Shown here: positions 24,059 to 30,399 of the stretch, piece after piece | Numbering within the stretch: the first letter of the stretch is position 1 | Layout: each line of letters starts with the position of its first letter | Assembly (NCBI GenBank): GCA_964386635.1 | Contig: CAYLRO010000029.1 | Span: forward strand, 1-30,399 | From: Sabulitectum sp964386635 | Lineage (GTDB): Bacteria > Fermentibacterota > Fermentibacteria > Fermentibacterales > JCC-6 | Direction: 5' to 3' | DNA length: 30,399 nucleotides | Translations under genes and position numbers: made by a program | The notes under the pieces: generated by a model | Database searches by the model: none | What the model saw: only the letters and a program-made list of their open reading frames with translations | Told to the model about the DNA's origin: nothing

Positions 24059-24091
24059 ACGGGAGCCGGAAATCCGGCTCCCGTTTTTTTT
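24059..24091 (+). terminator. Rho-independent terminator of the secreted-protein gene
   Basis: An 11-bp stem (ACGGGAGCCGG pairing with CCGGCTCCCGT) around a 4-base loop is followed by eight T residues, 17 bases past the stop codon. Confidence 0.95.
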
Positions 24092-24125
24092 GGGAAACAG
24101 AGCACTGGTTCAGTTGAGAGGTGAC

Positions 24126-24157
24126 AAAGGCCGCACCTTTCAGGAGGTACGGCCTTT
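24126..24157. terminator. Hairpin downstream of the DUF4097 gene
   Basis: AAAGGCCG and ACC pair with GGT and CGGCCTTT around an 8-base loop, with one mismatch. It lies 16 bases past the stop of the minus-strand DUF4097 gene. The arms end in AAA/TTT, giving a short T-stretch on both strands, so it may terminate in either direction. Confidence 0.65.
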
Positions 24158-24173
24158 CCGTAAACTCAGATAA

Positions 24174-24950
24174 CTACTCGGTTACTTCTATATCACCGTT
24201 TACAGTGCTTATGACTATGCTGTACTCGCCATTTCCAAAATTGGCAGATGAGCCAACCAGATCCTCCACAACTGCAACATCAAACGCCCCGGCGACATCG
24301 ATGTCTCCAGACATGGTTTCTATCTCCACAGCTGCATCTGTTGTCAGTTGAACCTTTACCTCACCGTTGACGGTTTCGATGTGAAGGTCATTCAGAAGCT
24401 CATCAACAGCAAGCATGATGCTTCCGTTAACCACTTCCATGGTTTTCATCCCGGGAACATCCTCAACTGCGATACTTCCGTTAACCACATCCACAGACAT
24501 ATCCCCACTGAACTCACCCACCTCAACTTCTCCGTTGATCAGGCTTATCTCAGCAGTTCCATCAGCATCTGAAAATGATATGTCTCCGTTGATATTCTCA
24601 ATAAAGTAGTTCAGATCAATGTCTGAAGGAACACTGACCTGGAAGTCCACCTGGCAGTCGACAGATTCTCTCAGCTCTGAATCAATCTCGACCTCACACA
24701 CCAGCCCATCCTCTGTGTTGATAACAACATCCACAGCATCCATGTCCTCCCGGGTTGCACAGGTAACAGTATATGTAACCTCAACCCGGTCAGACTCCCA
24801 GCCTGTAACCTCGATATCTCCATTGATATTACTGATCCTCAACGGTGCTTCTGACTCCAGAGATGCAGTAACCGTTTCAGCAGTTACTATCTCTTCAGCA
24901 AATGATGTACATGAAAAAAGGATCAGGAATGCAGGCAGTGCGAATTTCAT
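24174..24950 (-). CDS. Secreted DUF4097-type beta-helix protein
   Basis: 258 residues. The N-terminus MKFALPAFLILFSCTSFAEE is a signal peptide, probably cleaved after SFA; the FSC is not a good lipobox. The mature chain is built from about eight short repeats centred on NGDI/NGEV/NGSI (for example ISNINGDIEVTGW, SLINGEVEVGEF, EVVNGSIMLAV, STVNGDIEVTE), the hallmark of DUF4097 right-handed beta-helix 'adhesin' domains. The isoelectric balance is strongly acidic. Its role is unknown but extracytoplasmic. Start ATG 24950 has GGAGG 7 bases upstream, better than the in-frame alternative at 24965. Single gene with its own promoter and hairpin. Confidence 0.87.
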   Translation of the reverse strand: MKFALPAFLILFSCTSFAEEIVTAETVTASLESEAPLRISNINGDIEVTGWESDRVEVTYTVTCATREDMDAVDVVINTEDGLVCEVEIDSELRESVDCQVDFQVSVPSDIDLNYFIENINGDISFSDADGTAEISLINGEVEVGEFSGDMSVDVVNGSIAVEDVPGMKTMEVVNGSIMLAVDELLNDLHIETVNGEVKVQLTTDAAVEIETMSGDIDVAGAFDVAVVEDLVGSSANFGNGEYSIVISTVNGDIEVTE

Positions 24951-24980
24951 CTGGTCTCCTCCCACAGGGTGTTTACAGAT

Positions 24981-25008
24981 ACTATAGAGCCAAATGTTAT
25001 ATTGTCAA
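24981..25008 (-). promoter_or_regulatory. Promoter of the DUF4097 gene, overlapping a palindrome
   Basis: On the minus strand TTGACA (25008-25003) and TATAGT (24986-24981) are separated by 16 bases, with a leader of about 25 bases. The -35 overlaps the perfect 14-bp palindrome TCAATAATTATTGA (25005-25018), a candidate operator. Confidence 0.68.
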
Positions 25009-25040
25009 TAATTATTGATATTTTAGAAAGAAAATGAATC

Positions 25041-26762
25041 TCAATCAGAGCAGATTACAATATTCTTTCCTTTTCTTTTACCTGAGTACAAAGCCCTGTC
25101 AGCAGCCAGAATGACTTTATCGAATGGAACAGAACCTCCTTCAGCTACACCGAATGTCATTGTCAGCTGGACCCTGTGCTTCTTCCATTTGAATATGGTT
25201 GAATCAACACAGACCCTGATCTTCTCTGCCACCTTCCCGGCTCCTGCCAGAGTGGTATCTGGAAGGAGAAAGAGAAATTCCTCACCACCCCATCTGGCTG
25301 GCACATCCTGTGCTCTCAGCTCAAGCTTGAACGCTTCTGATAACTGCACGAGTACTTCATCTCCGCAGGCATGACCAAAGCTGTCGTTCACCTGCTTGAA
25401 TCCATCTATGTCTGCAATGATCAGTCCATAGGTTCTTCCGGACCTGGTTGACCTGGTATCCTCCAATGCCAGAAGTTCCATCATTGCTCTTCTGTTTGCA
25501 AGGTTCGTAAGGGTATCGGTTCGGGAGAGTTTCTCTACCCTGGAATACGCTCCGGCAAGTTCAATGTTCTTGCTTTCAAGCTCTTTGTTTGCTCTGGTTC
25601 TCAGGCTCATGCTTCTGTACACAGACAAAAAGGAGAATCCTGTGATTAAAAACCCTGAAACAGCTCCGGCTATCATCCTTCGCTGAATGGCACGCTCCCG
25701 CTTTAGTCTGCTGATCTGCCGGTCAGTTTTCTCTGTTTCGTAGCGTATCCTCAGAACATCCAGCTCCCTCATGCGCTTCTCTGAATGAAGTTCCTCGCTT
25801 AGTTTCTGAAAAACAAGACTTGTATCGAGGGCTTTTTTGTATTTTCTCATACCCTTCAGAATAAGGGTTTTCTCCTTGAGAACCTCTGCCAGACTCTTTC
25901 TGTCACTTACTTGTTCAGCAAGTTTCTCTGCCCTTAATACCAGCTCCAGGCTTTTTTCCAGGTTTCCTCTGAGTCTTTCAAGCGTAATGATCTTGACAGT
26001 AACCGAGAGAATCCCTCTTTTCCGCCCCATAGATTCGGAAATGGTCAGAGATCTGGAAAAATACCTGCCTGCTGAATCCAGATCCTCTGTTTCCATGAAG
26101 ATGGAGCCGATGCTTGCATTGGCAAGTGAAGAAAGGTACTTATCGCTGTTCTTCTCTGCTTCCTCTAAAGCGGTTCTGAAAGCAAGAAGAGCTTCCTCTC
26201 TTTCTCCGGTGGATTGATAGATGTTTCCCATGTTGTAGAGAATCCCCGGTATTCCAGCAGTGAATTCGGTCACCTGATAGATATCCCTGCATCTGGTGTA
26301 GTAATCCAGAGCGGTTTGAAGATCTCCTGTTGCCCGGAGAACATTCCCTATTGTTGCCATCAGGTGGCCAGAGTGAAGTCTGGATCCTTGAGAAAGGTTC
26401 TCCTCTGCGTCCCACTCGAATATCTTCAATGCTCTCAGATAGTATCTCATGGCCAGATTGAAATTGTTTATAAAGAATTCCGAGTCACCCAGTCTTCTCA
26501 GGCAGCGGCCCTGCTGTATCTGATCTCCCAGTAAGACACTCAATCTCAGAGATGCATTGAAACACTTAATCGCCTGAAAGTGATCACCTGCTGTATTGGC
26601 ATATTCACCCAGTGCATACAAAGCCCTGTTCTGCCCTGCAGCACAATCCAGCTTCAGGGCCAGTCCAAGAGCATCATAGCATACAGCCACACCCTTCTCA
26701 GCATCTTCCGCAGATACTGCCTTTTGAAGCAGTTCTTCCACTCTCGGGTCAGGTTTTGTCAT
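25041..26762 (-). CDS. TPR-containing diguanylate cyclase (GGDEF)
   Basis: 573 residues. The first about 330 are tetratricopeptide-like repeats (for example GILYNMGNIYQSTGEREEAL, ANASIGSIFMETEDLDSAGR), then a coiled coil (RMRELDVLRIRYETEKTDRQ), a transmembrane helix at 363-382, and a GGDEF domain. The active-site motif is GGEEF at 492-496, with metal aspartate in IIADIDGFKQVND and the product-inhibition I-site RAQD at 483-486, so it should make c-di-GMP from GTP. No signal peptide precedes the TPR region, so the repeats may lie inside, or outside if the helix acts as a reversed anchor. It is last in the five-gene run beginning at 29759, overlapping the reductase by 14 bases. Confidence 0.93.
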   Translation of the reverse strand: MTKPDPRVEELLQKAVSAEDAEKGVAVCYDALGLALKLDCAAGQNRALYALGEYANTAGDHFQAIKCFNASLRLSVLLGDQIQQGRCLRRLGDSEFFINNFNLAMRYYLRALKIFEWDAEENLSQGSRLHSGHLMATIGNVLRATGDLQTALDYYTRCRDIYQVTEFTAGIPGILYNMGNIYQSTGEREEALLAFRTALEEAEKNSDKYLSSLANASIGSIFMETEDLDSAGRYFSRSLTISESMGRKRGILSVTVKIITLERLRGNLEKSLELVLRAEKLAEQVSDRKSLAEVLKEKTLILKGMRKYKKALDTSLVFQKLSEELHSEKRMRELDVLRIRYETEKTDRQISRLKRERAIQRRMIAGAVSGFLITGFSFLSVYRSMSLRTRANKELESKNIELAGAYSRVEKLSRTDTLTNLANRRAMMELLALEDTRSTRSGRTYGLIIADIDGFKQVNDSFGHACGDEVLVQLSEAFKLELRAQDVPARWGGEEFLFLLPDTTLAGAGKVAEKIRVCVDSTIFKWKKHRVQLTMTFGVAEGGSVPFDKVILAADRALYSGKRKGKNIVICSD

Positions 26763-27909
26763 CTGCTTTCATCTCCGGTTTCAAAACCGAATGACATTCC
26801 TTCAGCAGTTCAATAATCTCAAGGTGCTGTGGACAGTGTTCCAGGCACTTGCCGCACCCTGTGCATTTATCCGCTCTGCTGGACTCATCCAGGAATGCAT
26901 AGTGAGCTTTCGCCAACCGCAAATCACTATACATTTTCATCATGTTGTAGTAGCTGAACACAAATGGAATGGCTACACCGTGAGGACAGGGCATACAGTA
27001 TCTGCAATCAGTACATCCGATTGCCGCTTTCAATTCATAAGCTTCCCTGGCTCTGTCAATGGTTTCCTTTTCCTGAAGGCTCATGTTACCGATCCCTGCT
27101 TCATCTGCAACACCGAGGTTCTCTTCAACCTGCTCCATGCTGCTCATTCCGCTGAGAACCAGAGAAATCTCAGGCTGATCCAGCACCCATCGCAACCCCC
27201 ACTCTGCAGGAGACCTGCCTGGTACGGATTCCTCCAGCAGAGCCTTAACATCTGATGGTGGTTCCTTGGCCAGTTGACCGCCCCGGAGGGGCTCCATGGC
27301 CACTACTGCCAGACCGTTGTCCCTGGCATACCGAATTCCTGCAAGTCCTGCCTCTTTTTCAGCATCCATGTAGTTGTGCTGCACCATGGTCATGGTCCAG
27401 CCCGGATAATCATCGATAATTTTCTTGAAGAGAGGGAACTTGTCGTGAAAGGAAAATCCAAGGTGCCCGATTACTCCGTCAGCCTGTTTCTTCTCTGCCC
27501 ATGCAATGTAATCCAGCTTTTTCATCTTCTCCCACCAGTCACGCTGCAGGGCGTGAAGCAGGTAAAAGTCGATCCTGTCAACCTGAAGTCTTTCCATCTG
27601 GGTATAAAAGTGTCTGTCCAGATCATCAGTTGTTTCAATGAGCCAGCAGGGCATCTTTGTAACAAGCTTAACCTTCTCCCGGTAACCGTCGGACAGTGCC
27701 CTCCCCACAAAACCCTCGCTGTTATCACTGTGGTAATTCCAGGCTGTGTCTATGTAATTAACTCCGCGGTTTATTGCATACCGCACAATTTTCAATGCTT
27801 TTTCTTCGTCAATGGCACCGTGATCCCTGTTTTTTACAGGCAGCCTCATTATCCCGAAACCCAGAGCAGAGGATTCCCATTCAAGCTCACCGAATTTTCT
27901 GTATTTCAA
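26749..27909 (-). CDS. Aldo/keto reductase with C-terminal 4Fe-4S ferredoxin domain
   Basis: The N-terminal 290 residues form an AKR barrel: LGFGIMRLP, the catalytic region GVNYIDTAWNYHSDNSEGFVGRAL (D and Y), LVTKMP (Lys), YLLHAL (His). The C-terminus has two cysteine clusters, CTDCRYCMPCPHGV and CTGCGKCLEHCPQ, each likely binding a 4Fe-4S cluster. This AKR-ferredoxin type is common in anaerobes and suggests ferredoxin-linked reduction; the substrate is unknown. The start is TTG 27909, with GGAGG 5 bases upstream. It follows the flavoprotein gene by 24 bases, consistent with a redox pair. Confidence 0.94.
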   Translation of the reverse strand: MKYRKFGELEWESSALGFGIMRLPVKNRDHGAIDEEKALKIVRYAINRGVNYIDTAWNYHSDNSEGFVGRALSDGYREKVKLVTKMPCWLIETTDDLDRHFYTQMERLQVDRIDFYLLHALQRDWWEKMKKLDYIAWAEKKQADGVIGHLGFSFHDKFPLFKKIIDDYPGWTMTMVQHNYMDAEKEAGLAGIRYARDNGLAVVAMEPLRGGQLAKEPPSDVKALLEESVPGRSPAEWGLRWVLDQPEISLVLSGMSSMEQVEENLGVADEAGIGNMSLQEKETIDRAREAYELKAAIGCTDCRYCMPCPHGVAIPFVFSYYNMMKMYSDLRLAKAHYAFLDESSRADKCTGCGKCLEHCPQHLEIIELLKECHSVLKPEMKADDKT

Positions 27910-27933
27910 TTGTCCCTCCGGTATCTGAGATTG

Positions 27934-28506
27934 TTACAGTAGTTTCTCTCCAAGCCACAGGATGTTGTCAGCGAGTGCATCAATTGTGCTCATTGCTTCA
28001 GCATCACCGGCTACCTCTCCAGGGCGCAGCCCATACCCGATGGTCCAGTAACCGCTTCCGGGAATGATCATCTGATTCAAGTGGAACAGGTTGTTCAGTG
28101 AATGAAAAGCTTCCACTGACCCGCCTCTCCGAACCGCAACAACAGCGGCCCCTATCTTCCTTCTGAACATCCGTCCGTTCACCATTCCCACAAGACCGAC
28201 CCTGTCTATGAGCGCTTTAACCTCCGAGGTCACATTTCCGAAGTAGGTGGGAGAGCCAATGATCACAGCATCAGCTTCCATCATCTCCCTTATAACATCA
28301 TTTATCATATCGCTGTCTATAACGCAAAGGCCGTCTCTGTTTTTACCGCACTGCATACATGCGGCACAGCCTCTCACCGGCTGCCCCCCCAGCTGGACCC
28401 GGGTTACTTCCGCACCGCCTCTCTCGAGCTTTTCGCGAAGTGCATCCAGCATCATATCCGTGTTACCGCTCTCCCTGGGACTTCCATTGATCAGTAGGGC
28501 TTTCAT
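27934..28506 (-). CDS. Iron-sulfur flavoprotein / NADPH-dependent FMN reductase family
   Basis: 190 residues of the flavodoxin-like fold: phosphate loop NGSPRESGNTDMM near residue 8, then CAACMQCGKNRDGLC (four cysteines, as in iron-sulfur flavoproteins) and IIGSPTYFGNVTSEVKALIDR. It would bind FMN and probably a 4Fe-4S cluster, moving electrons in the cytosol. AGGTGG lies 7 bases before ATG 28506. The gap to the previous gene is 11 bases, so it belongs to the 29759-25041 run; the ferredoxin-type AKR is next. Confidence 0.92.
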   Translation of the reverse strand: MKALLINGSPRESGNTDMMLDALREKLERGGAEVTRVQLGGQPVRGCAACMQCGKNRDGLCVIDSDMINDVIREMMEADAVIIGSPTYFGNVTSEVKALIDRVGLVGMVNGRMFRRKIGAAVVAVRRGGSVEAFHSLNNLFHLNQMIIPGSGYWTIGYGLRPGEVAGDAEAMSTIDALADNILWLGEKLL

Positions 28507-28517
28507 CAGAACACCAC

Positions 28518-29426
28518 CTATGTTTCTATGGTTTCAGCAAGCTCCTGTAAAAGAGGCAGCGTTTTCTCCTCAATGGCTCTGGCCTCCTTCAAGAAGGATA
28601 TTTTGGAGCTGTCATCAAGTTGCCTGTCGGATATTTTCAAAAGCAGTTCTGCTGTTTCAGAGAAAAAGTCGCCAAGACCTGTCGATACCAGAGAACAGGC
28701 GGGATAACCTTCAGCTATTTCCCTGAAATATAGAGCACCCATCTTCCGGCACTCTCCCCATACAGTTCCGTTCCACCAGTTGCCGTGTTCTTTTCCGTAA
28801 CCGTTTTTCACAGCGCTGATCCAGGTATCGTACGCCTCCAAACCGCAGAAATAAGGAGCGGTAGTGTGGTTAGCCGGGTTCTCGCTGAGATCAATTGCAT
28901 AAAGCAGGCTTCTCTGTATCGCATAGCTGGTTTCAAGCACTCCGGTTTTGTGGAAGCTGAAGAAACAGGCATGAATCTCCTTCCCCATCTCTTTCCATGA
29001 TCCGAAGGACAGTCTGGCAGGCGGAAAATCACAATCCCAGGGTTGAACACAGTGGAAACCGGAATCATCAAATCCGTTTATCAGCTGGTTATCAAGATTC
29101 AGGACAGAACAGGGATTCCCGGCCTCGAGTTCATCCCGAATAGTCCTTTCAAGATCATTTCTCTCTTCAGGAGTGCTTTCAGCAGAGAAAAAACCCAGAT
29201 CCCTCATCTCTATTCCCATGTTCTCAAGAAGGGCCATAAAAGGCTGATACTTCCAGCAGTATGGACCGCTGGGGCAGATCGCCTGGTGGATGTTCATTAG
29301 AAAAGCATGGCCGGACATCCCGTATAGAGCGGAAGTATTAAATCCAAGATCAAAATAATCTGCCACTCCCCTTATCACTCCCATCATGGTGGTGTTCAGA
29401 GGGGGTTGTGCTATCTCCATCTTCAT
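28518..29426 (-). CDS. Hypothetical protein, possibly C39-like/BtrH_N papain-like fold
   Basis: 302 residues, no signal peptide. SALYGMSGHAFLMNIHQAIC near the N-terminus and LINGFDDSGFHCVQPWDC in the middle resemble the cysteine and histidine regions of BtrH_N/C39-like families, in which a papain-like fold acts on acyl or peptide substrates. The catalytic cysteine is not certain, so it could be a diverged or non-catalytic member. ATG 29426 directly follows the stop of the VOC gene, with GGAGG 5 bases upstream. Its neighbour's VOC fold hints at a small-molecule pathway, but none is identified. Confidence 0.7.
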   Translation of the reverse strand: MKMEIAQPPLNTTMMGVIRGVADYFDLGFNTSALYGMSGHAFLMNIHQAICPSGPYCWKYQPFMALLENMGIEMRDLGFFSAESTPEERNDLERTIRDELEAGNPCSVLNLDNQLINGFDDSGFHCVQPWDCDFPPARLSFGSWKEMGKEIHACFFSFHKTGVLETSYAIQRSLLYAIDLSENPANHTTAPYFCGLEAYDTWISAVKNGYGKEHGNWWNGTVWGECRKMGALYFREIAEGYPACSLVSTGLGDFFSETAELLLKISDRQLDDSSKISFLKEARAIEEKTLPLLQELAETIET

Positions 29427-29759
29427 TCAGTCCTCCCTTTCTGAATACTGCAGGAACTCTACCGACGCTCCATTATGAACTATAAAAGCCACAGTAACAC
29501 CTGGAGACGGGCTGTTGGGTTCAATGAAGATCTGCCTGCCCTTAAGCTCAGCGGCAAGATCATCAGTTTCAAATGCAATATGCGGAACTGTTTTAACCAG
29601 ATCAGGCAGAGGTGGATTCTCTGTAAACCTTATCCACTCAATGCCATACGGATTGGTGTCATATCCAATTACATACATTCCGAATTCAGGAAGGAAGTAC
29701 TCCTCCTGCCTGGAAACGGCAGTTGGGATACCAATATGATGGTAGCGCAAACTACTCAA
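29427..29759 (-). CDS. VOC (glyoxalase/dioxygenase-fold) family protein
   Basis: 110 residues with one vicinal-oxygen-chelate module pair: YHHIGIPTAV at the N-terminus (metal His position), TVPHIAFETDDLAAELKG in the middle (second His) and ASVEFLQYSE at the end (Glu). This pattern could bind a divalent metal. The substrate is unknown. The start is TTG 29759, supported by GGAGG 6 bases upstream; no ATG fits. First gene of the five-gene minus-strand run, divergent from the YtrA-type regulator. Confidence 0.85.
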   Translation of the reverse strand: MSSLRYHHIGIPTAVSRQEEYFLPEFGMYVIGYDTNPYGIEWIRFTENPPLPDLVKTVPHIAFETDDLAAELKGRQIFIEPNSPSPGVTVAFIVHNGASVEFLQYSERED

Positions 29760-29839
29760 CTGAGACCTCCCGGATTTTCATCACCGTGTTCAGTTGCAGT
29801 AAAGAACATAGACAATTTAGACAGGGAGAAAAACCGGGG

Positions 29840-29868
29840 TTGACAGAACTGTATTACTGTACTATTAC
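29840..29868 (+). promoter_or_regulatory. Promoter of the YtrA-ABC transporter operon
   Basis: TTGACA (29840-29845) and TATTAC (29863-29868) are separated by 17 bases. The spacer and -10 lie inside the palindrome at 29847-29880, so a bound repressor would block RNA polymerase. Confidence 0.75.
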
Positions 29869-29880
29869 TGTAGTACAGTT
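29847..29880. promoter_or_regulatory. 34-bp palindromic operator, probably for the GntR/YtrA regulator
   Basis: A 34-bp inverted repeat with 14 of 17 base pairs matched, outer arms AACTGTA and TACAGTT, and the direct repeat ATTACTGTA inside it (29853-29861 and 29864-29872). It covers the -10 region and ends 16 bases before the regulator's start codon, which suggests autoregulation. Confidence 0.7.
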
Positions 29881-29895
29881 CAATGAAAGGATGAG

Positions 29896-30282
29896 ATGCT
29901 CAAGATCAGTAATGACTCTGCAGTTCCTGTGTATGAGCAGTTGAAGAGACAGATCCGAATTGGGATTATCTCAGGCAGATATTCTGAAGATCACCGTATG
30001 CCATCCATAAGAGACCTGGCAGCAGAACTTACAATAAATCCGAACACTATCGCCAAGGTATACAGACAGCTTGAAGCTGAGGGATTTCTTAAATCCAGAG
30101 CAGGCTCCGGATTCTTCGTGCACCATTCACATGAGAAAATCAAAGAGACCAGATTGCTTCTTTTCAGAGAACTTTTGGATGAATTCGTGGCTGAATCCGT
30201 TTTGCTTGGAGTAGAGCCGAAACTGATCATCCATGCCATTGAAGATAAATTAAAGAAGGAGCCATCAGATGATCAGTCTTAA
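29896..30282 (+). CDS. GntR-family transcriptional regulator, YtrA subfamily
   Basis: 128 residues: a winged helix-turn-helix with PVYEQLKRQIRIGIISGRY, MPSIRDLAAELTINPNTIAK and YRQLEAEGFLKSRAGSGFFV, then a short helical dimerisation tail of about 50 residues, as in YtrA-type regulators (no large effector domain). Such genes usually sit before and repress an ABC transporter operon, as here. Its end overlaps the ATPase start by 14 bases. A 34-bp palindrome covers its promoter, consistent with autorepression. Confidence 0.95.
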   Translation: MLKISNDSAVPVYEQLKRQIRIGIISGRYSEDHRMPSIRDLAAELTINPNTIAKVYRQLEAEGFLKSRAGSGFFVHHSHEKIKETRLLLFRELLDEFVAESVLLGVEPKLIIHAIEDKLKKEPSDDQS

Positions 30283-30399
30283 AAATGTTACATGCGGTTA
30301 CGGGAAAGAGCCTGTTCATCAGGATATTTCAATGGATATCGAACCAGGTGATGTTCTCATGATTACAGGTCCCAACGGTGTGGGAAAATCCACCATTCT
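30269..30399 (+). CDS. ABC transporter ATP-binding protein (truncated by window edge)
   Basis: 43 complete codons are visible: MISLKNVTCGYGKEP (typical first strand), then DVLMITGPNGVGKST, the Walker A loop. It is the cytosolic ATPase of a transporter, regulated with the YtrA-type gene it overlaps; GGAG lies 7 bases before the ATG. Signature, Walker B and permease partner are beyond the window, so the substrate cannot be inferred. Confidence 0.93.
   Translation, partial: MISLKNVTCGYGKEPVHQDISMDIEPGDVLMITGPNGVGKSTI

Noticed and set aside
24174..24950. NGDI-type repeats as a DNA repeat array or CRISPR-like element
   Set aside because: The repetition is at protein level (beta-helix turns) with diverged codons; no regular spacers.
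24619..24987. Ser/Thr-rich plus-strand frame opposite the DUF4097 gene
   Set aside because: The Ser/Thr bias is explained by antisense reading of Asp/Val/Glu-rich repeats in the DUF4097 protein.
25005..25018. AT-rich palindrome as a terminator for the GGDEF gene
   Set aside because: No GC-rich stem and no T-run; it overlaps a good promoter instead.
27274..27942. 222-residue plus-strand open frame opposite the aldo/keto reductase
   Set aside because: Complementary to a well-supported enzyme gene; no domain or start signal.

Overview
The window is a densely packed, roughly 48% GC bacterial chromosome segment with overlapping genes, good Shine-Dalgarno sites and frequent GTG/TTG starts. The best clue to the organism is a PorX-type regulator (CheY receiver fused to a PglZ-type phosphodiesterase) next to a histidine kinase with the H-box style common in the Fibrobacteres-Chlorobi-Bacteroidetes (FCB) lineage. 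With a DUF3098-like membrane protein and a Tim44/zinc-ribbon/TerB protein, this suggests an FCB-group or neighbouring candidate-phylum bacterium (for example Fermentibacterota-like). That placement is inference. No phage, insertion sequence, CRISPR array or other mobile element is visible, and no gene-free stretch exceeds 300 bases.

Layout. (1) 1-5420, minus strand: a tightly overlapping housekeeping operon tilS-hpt-ftsH-folE-folP-cdaA, covering tRNA-Ile lysidine formation, purine salvage, membrane proteolysis, folate/pterin synthesis and c-di-AMP synthesis (cdaA runs off the left edge). (2) 5477-7884, plus strand: a pilin-like protein that appears frameshifted near its C-terminus, then an APC permease fused to a PTS EIIA-like domain. 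(3) 7916-10314: tRNA-Met(CAT) on the minus strand, a two-gene minus-strand unit of unknown function (ACT-like protein plus small membrane protein), and tRNA-Val(TAC) on the plus strand. Both tRNAs have TTGACA-17-TAT promoters. (4) 10356-18847, minus strand: a nine-gene operon: LarA-like racemase, sensor kinase, PorX-like regulator, tsaE, tsaB, a RimI-purine nucleoside phosphorylase fusion, folC, a small membrane protein and an FGE-fold lipoprotein. It ends at a bidirectional terminator shared with tRNA-Val. (5) 18918-21325, plus strand: a divergent pair encoding a Tim44/zinc-ribbon/TerB membrane protein and a single-HKD phospholipase-D-like protein. (6) 21322-24950: minus-strand STAS-like and unknown small genes, a permease split into two half-size genes, a plus-strand secreted protein, and a minus-strand DUF4097 envelope protein. 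(7) 25041-29759, minus strand: a VOC protein, a C39/BtrH-like protein, an iron-sulfur flavoprotein, an aldo/keto reductase with ferredoxin clusters, and a TPR-GGDEF diguanylate cyclase. (8) 29896 to the right edge, plus strand: a YtrA-type GntR repressor and the start of an ABC transporter ATPase, behind a promoter embedded in a 34-bp palindrome.

The most notable items are the RimI-PNP fusion inside the t6A-gene cluster, the PorX/sensor pair whose kinase carries a four-cysteine CxxC pair outside the membrane, the APC-EIIA fusion, the likely one-base deletion in the pilin-like gene, and the large palindromic operator at the YtrA promoter.
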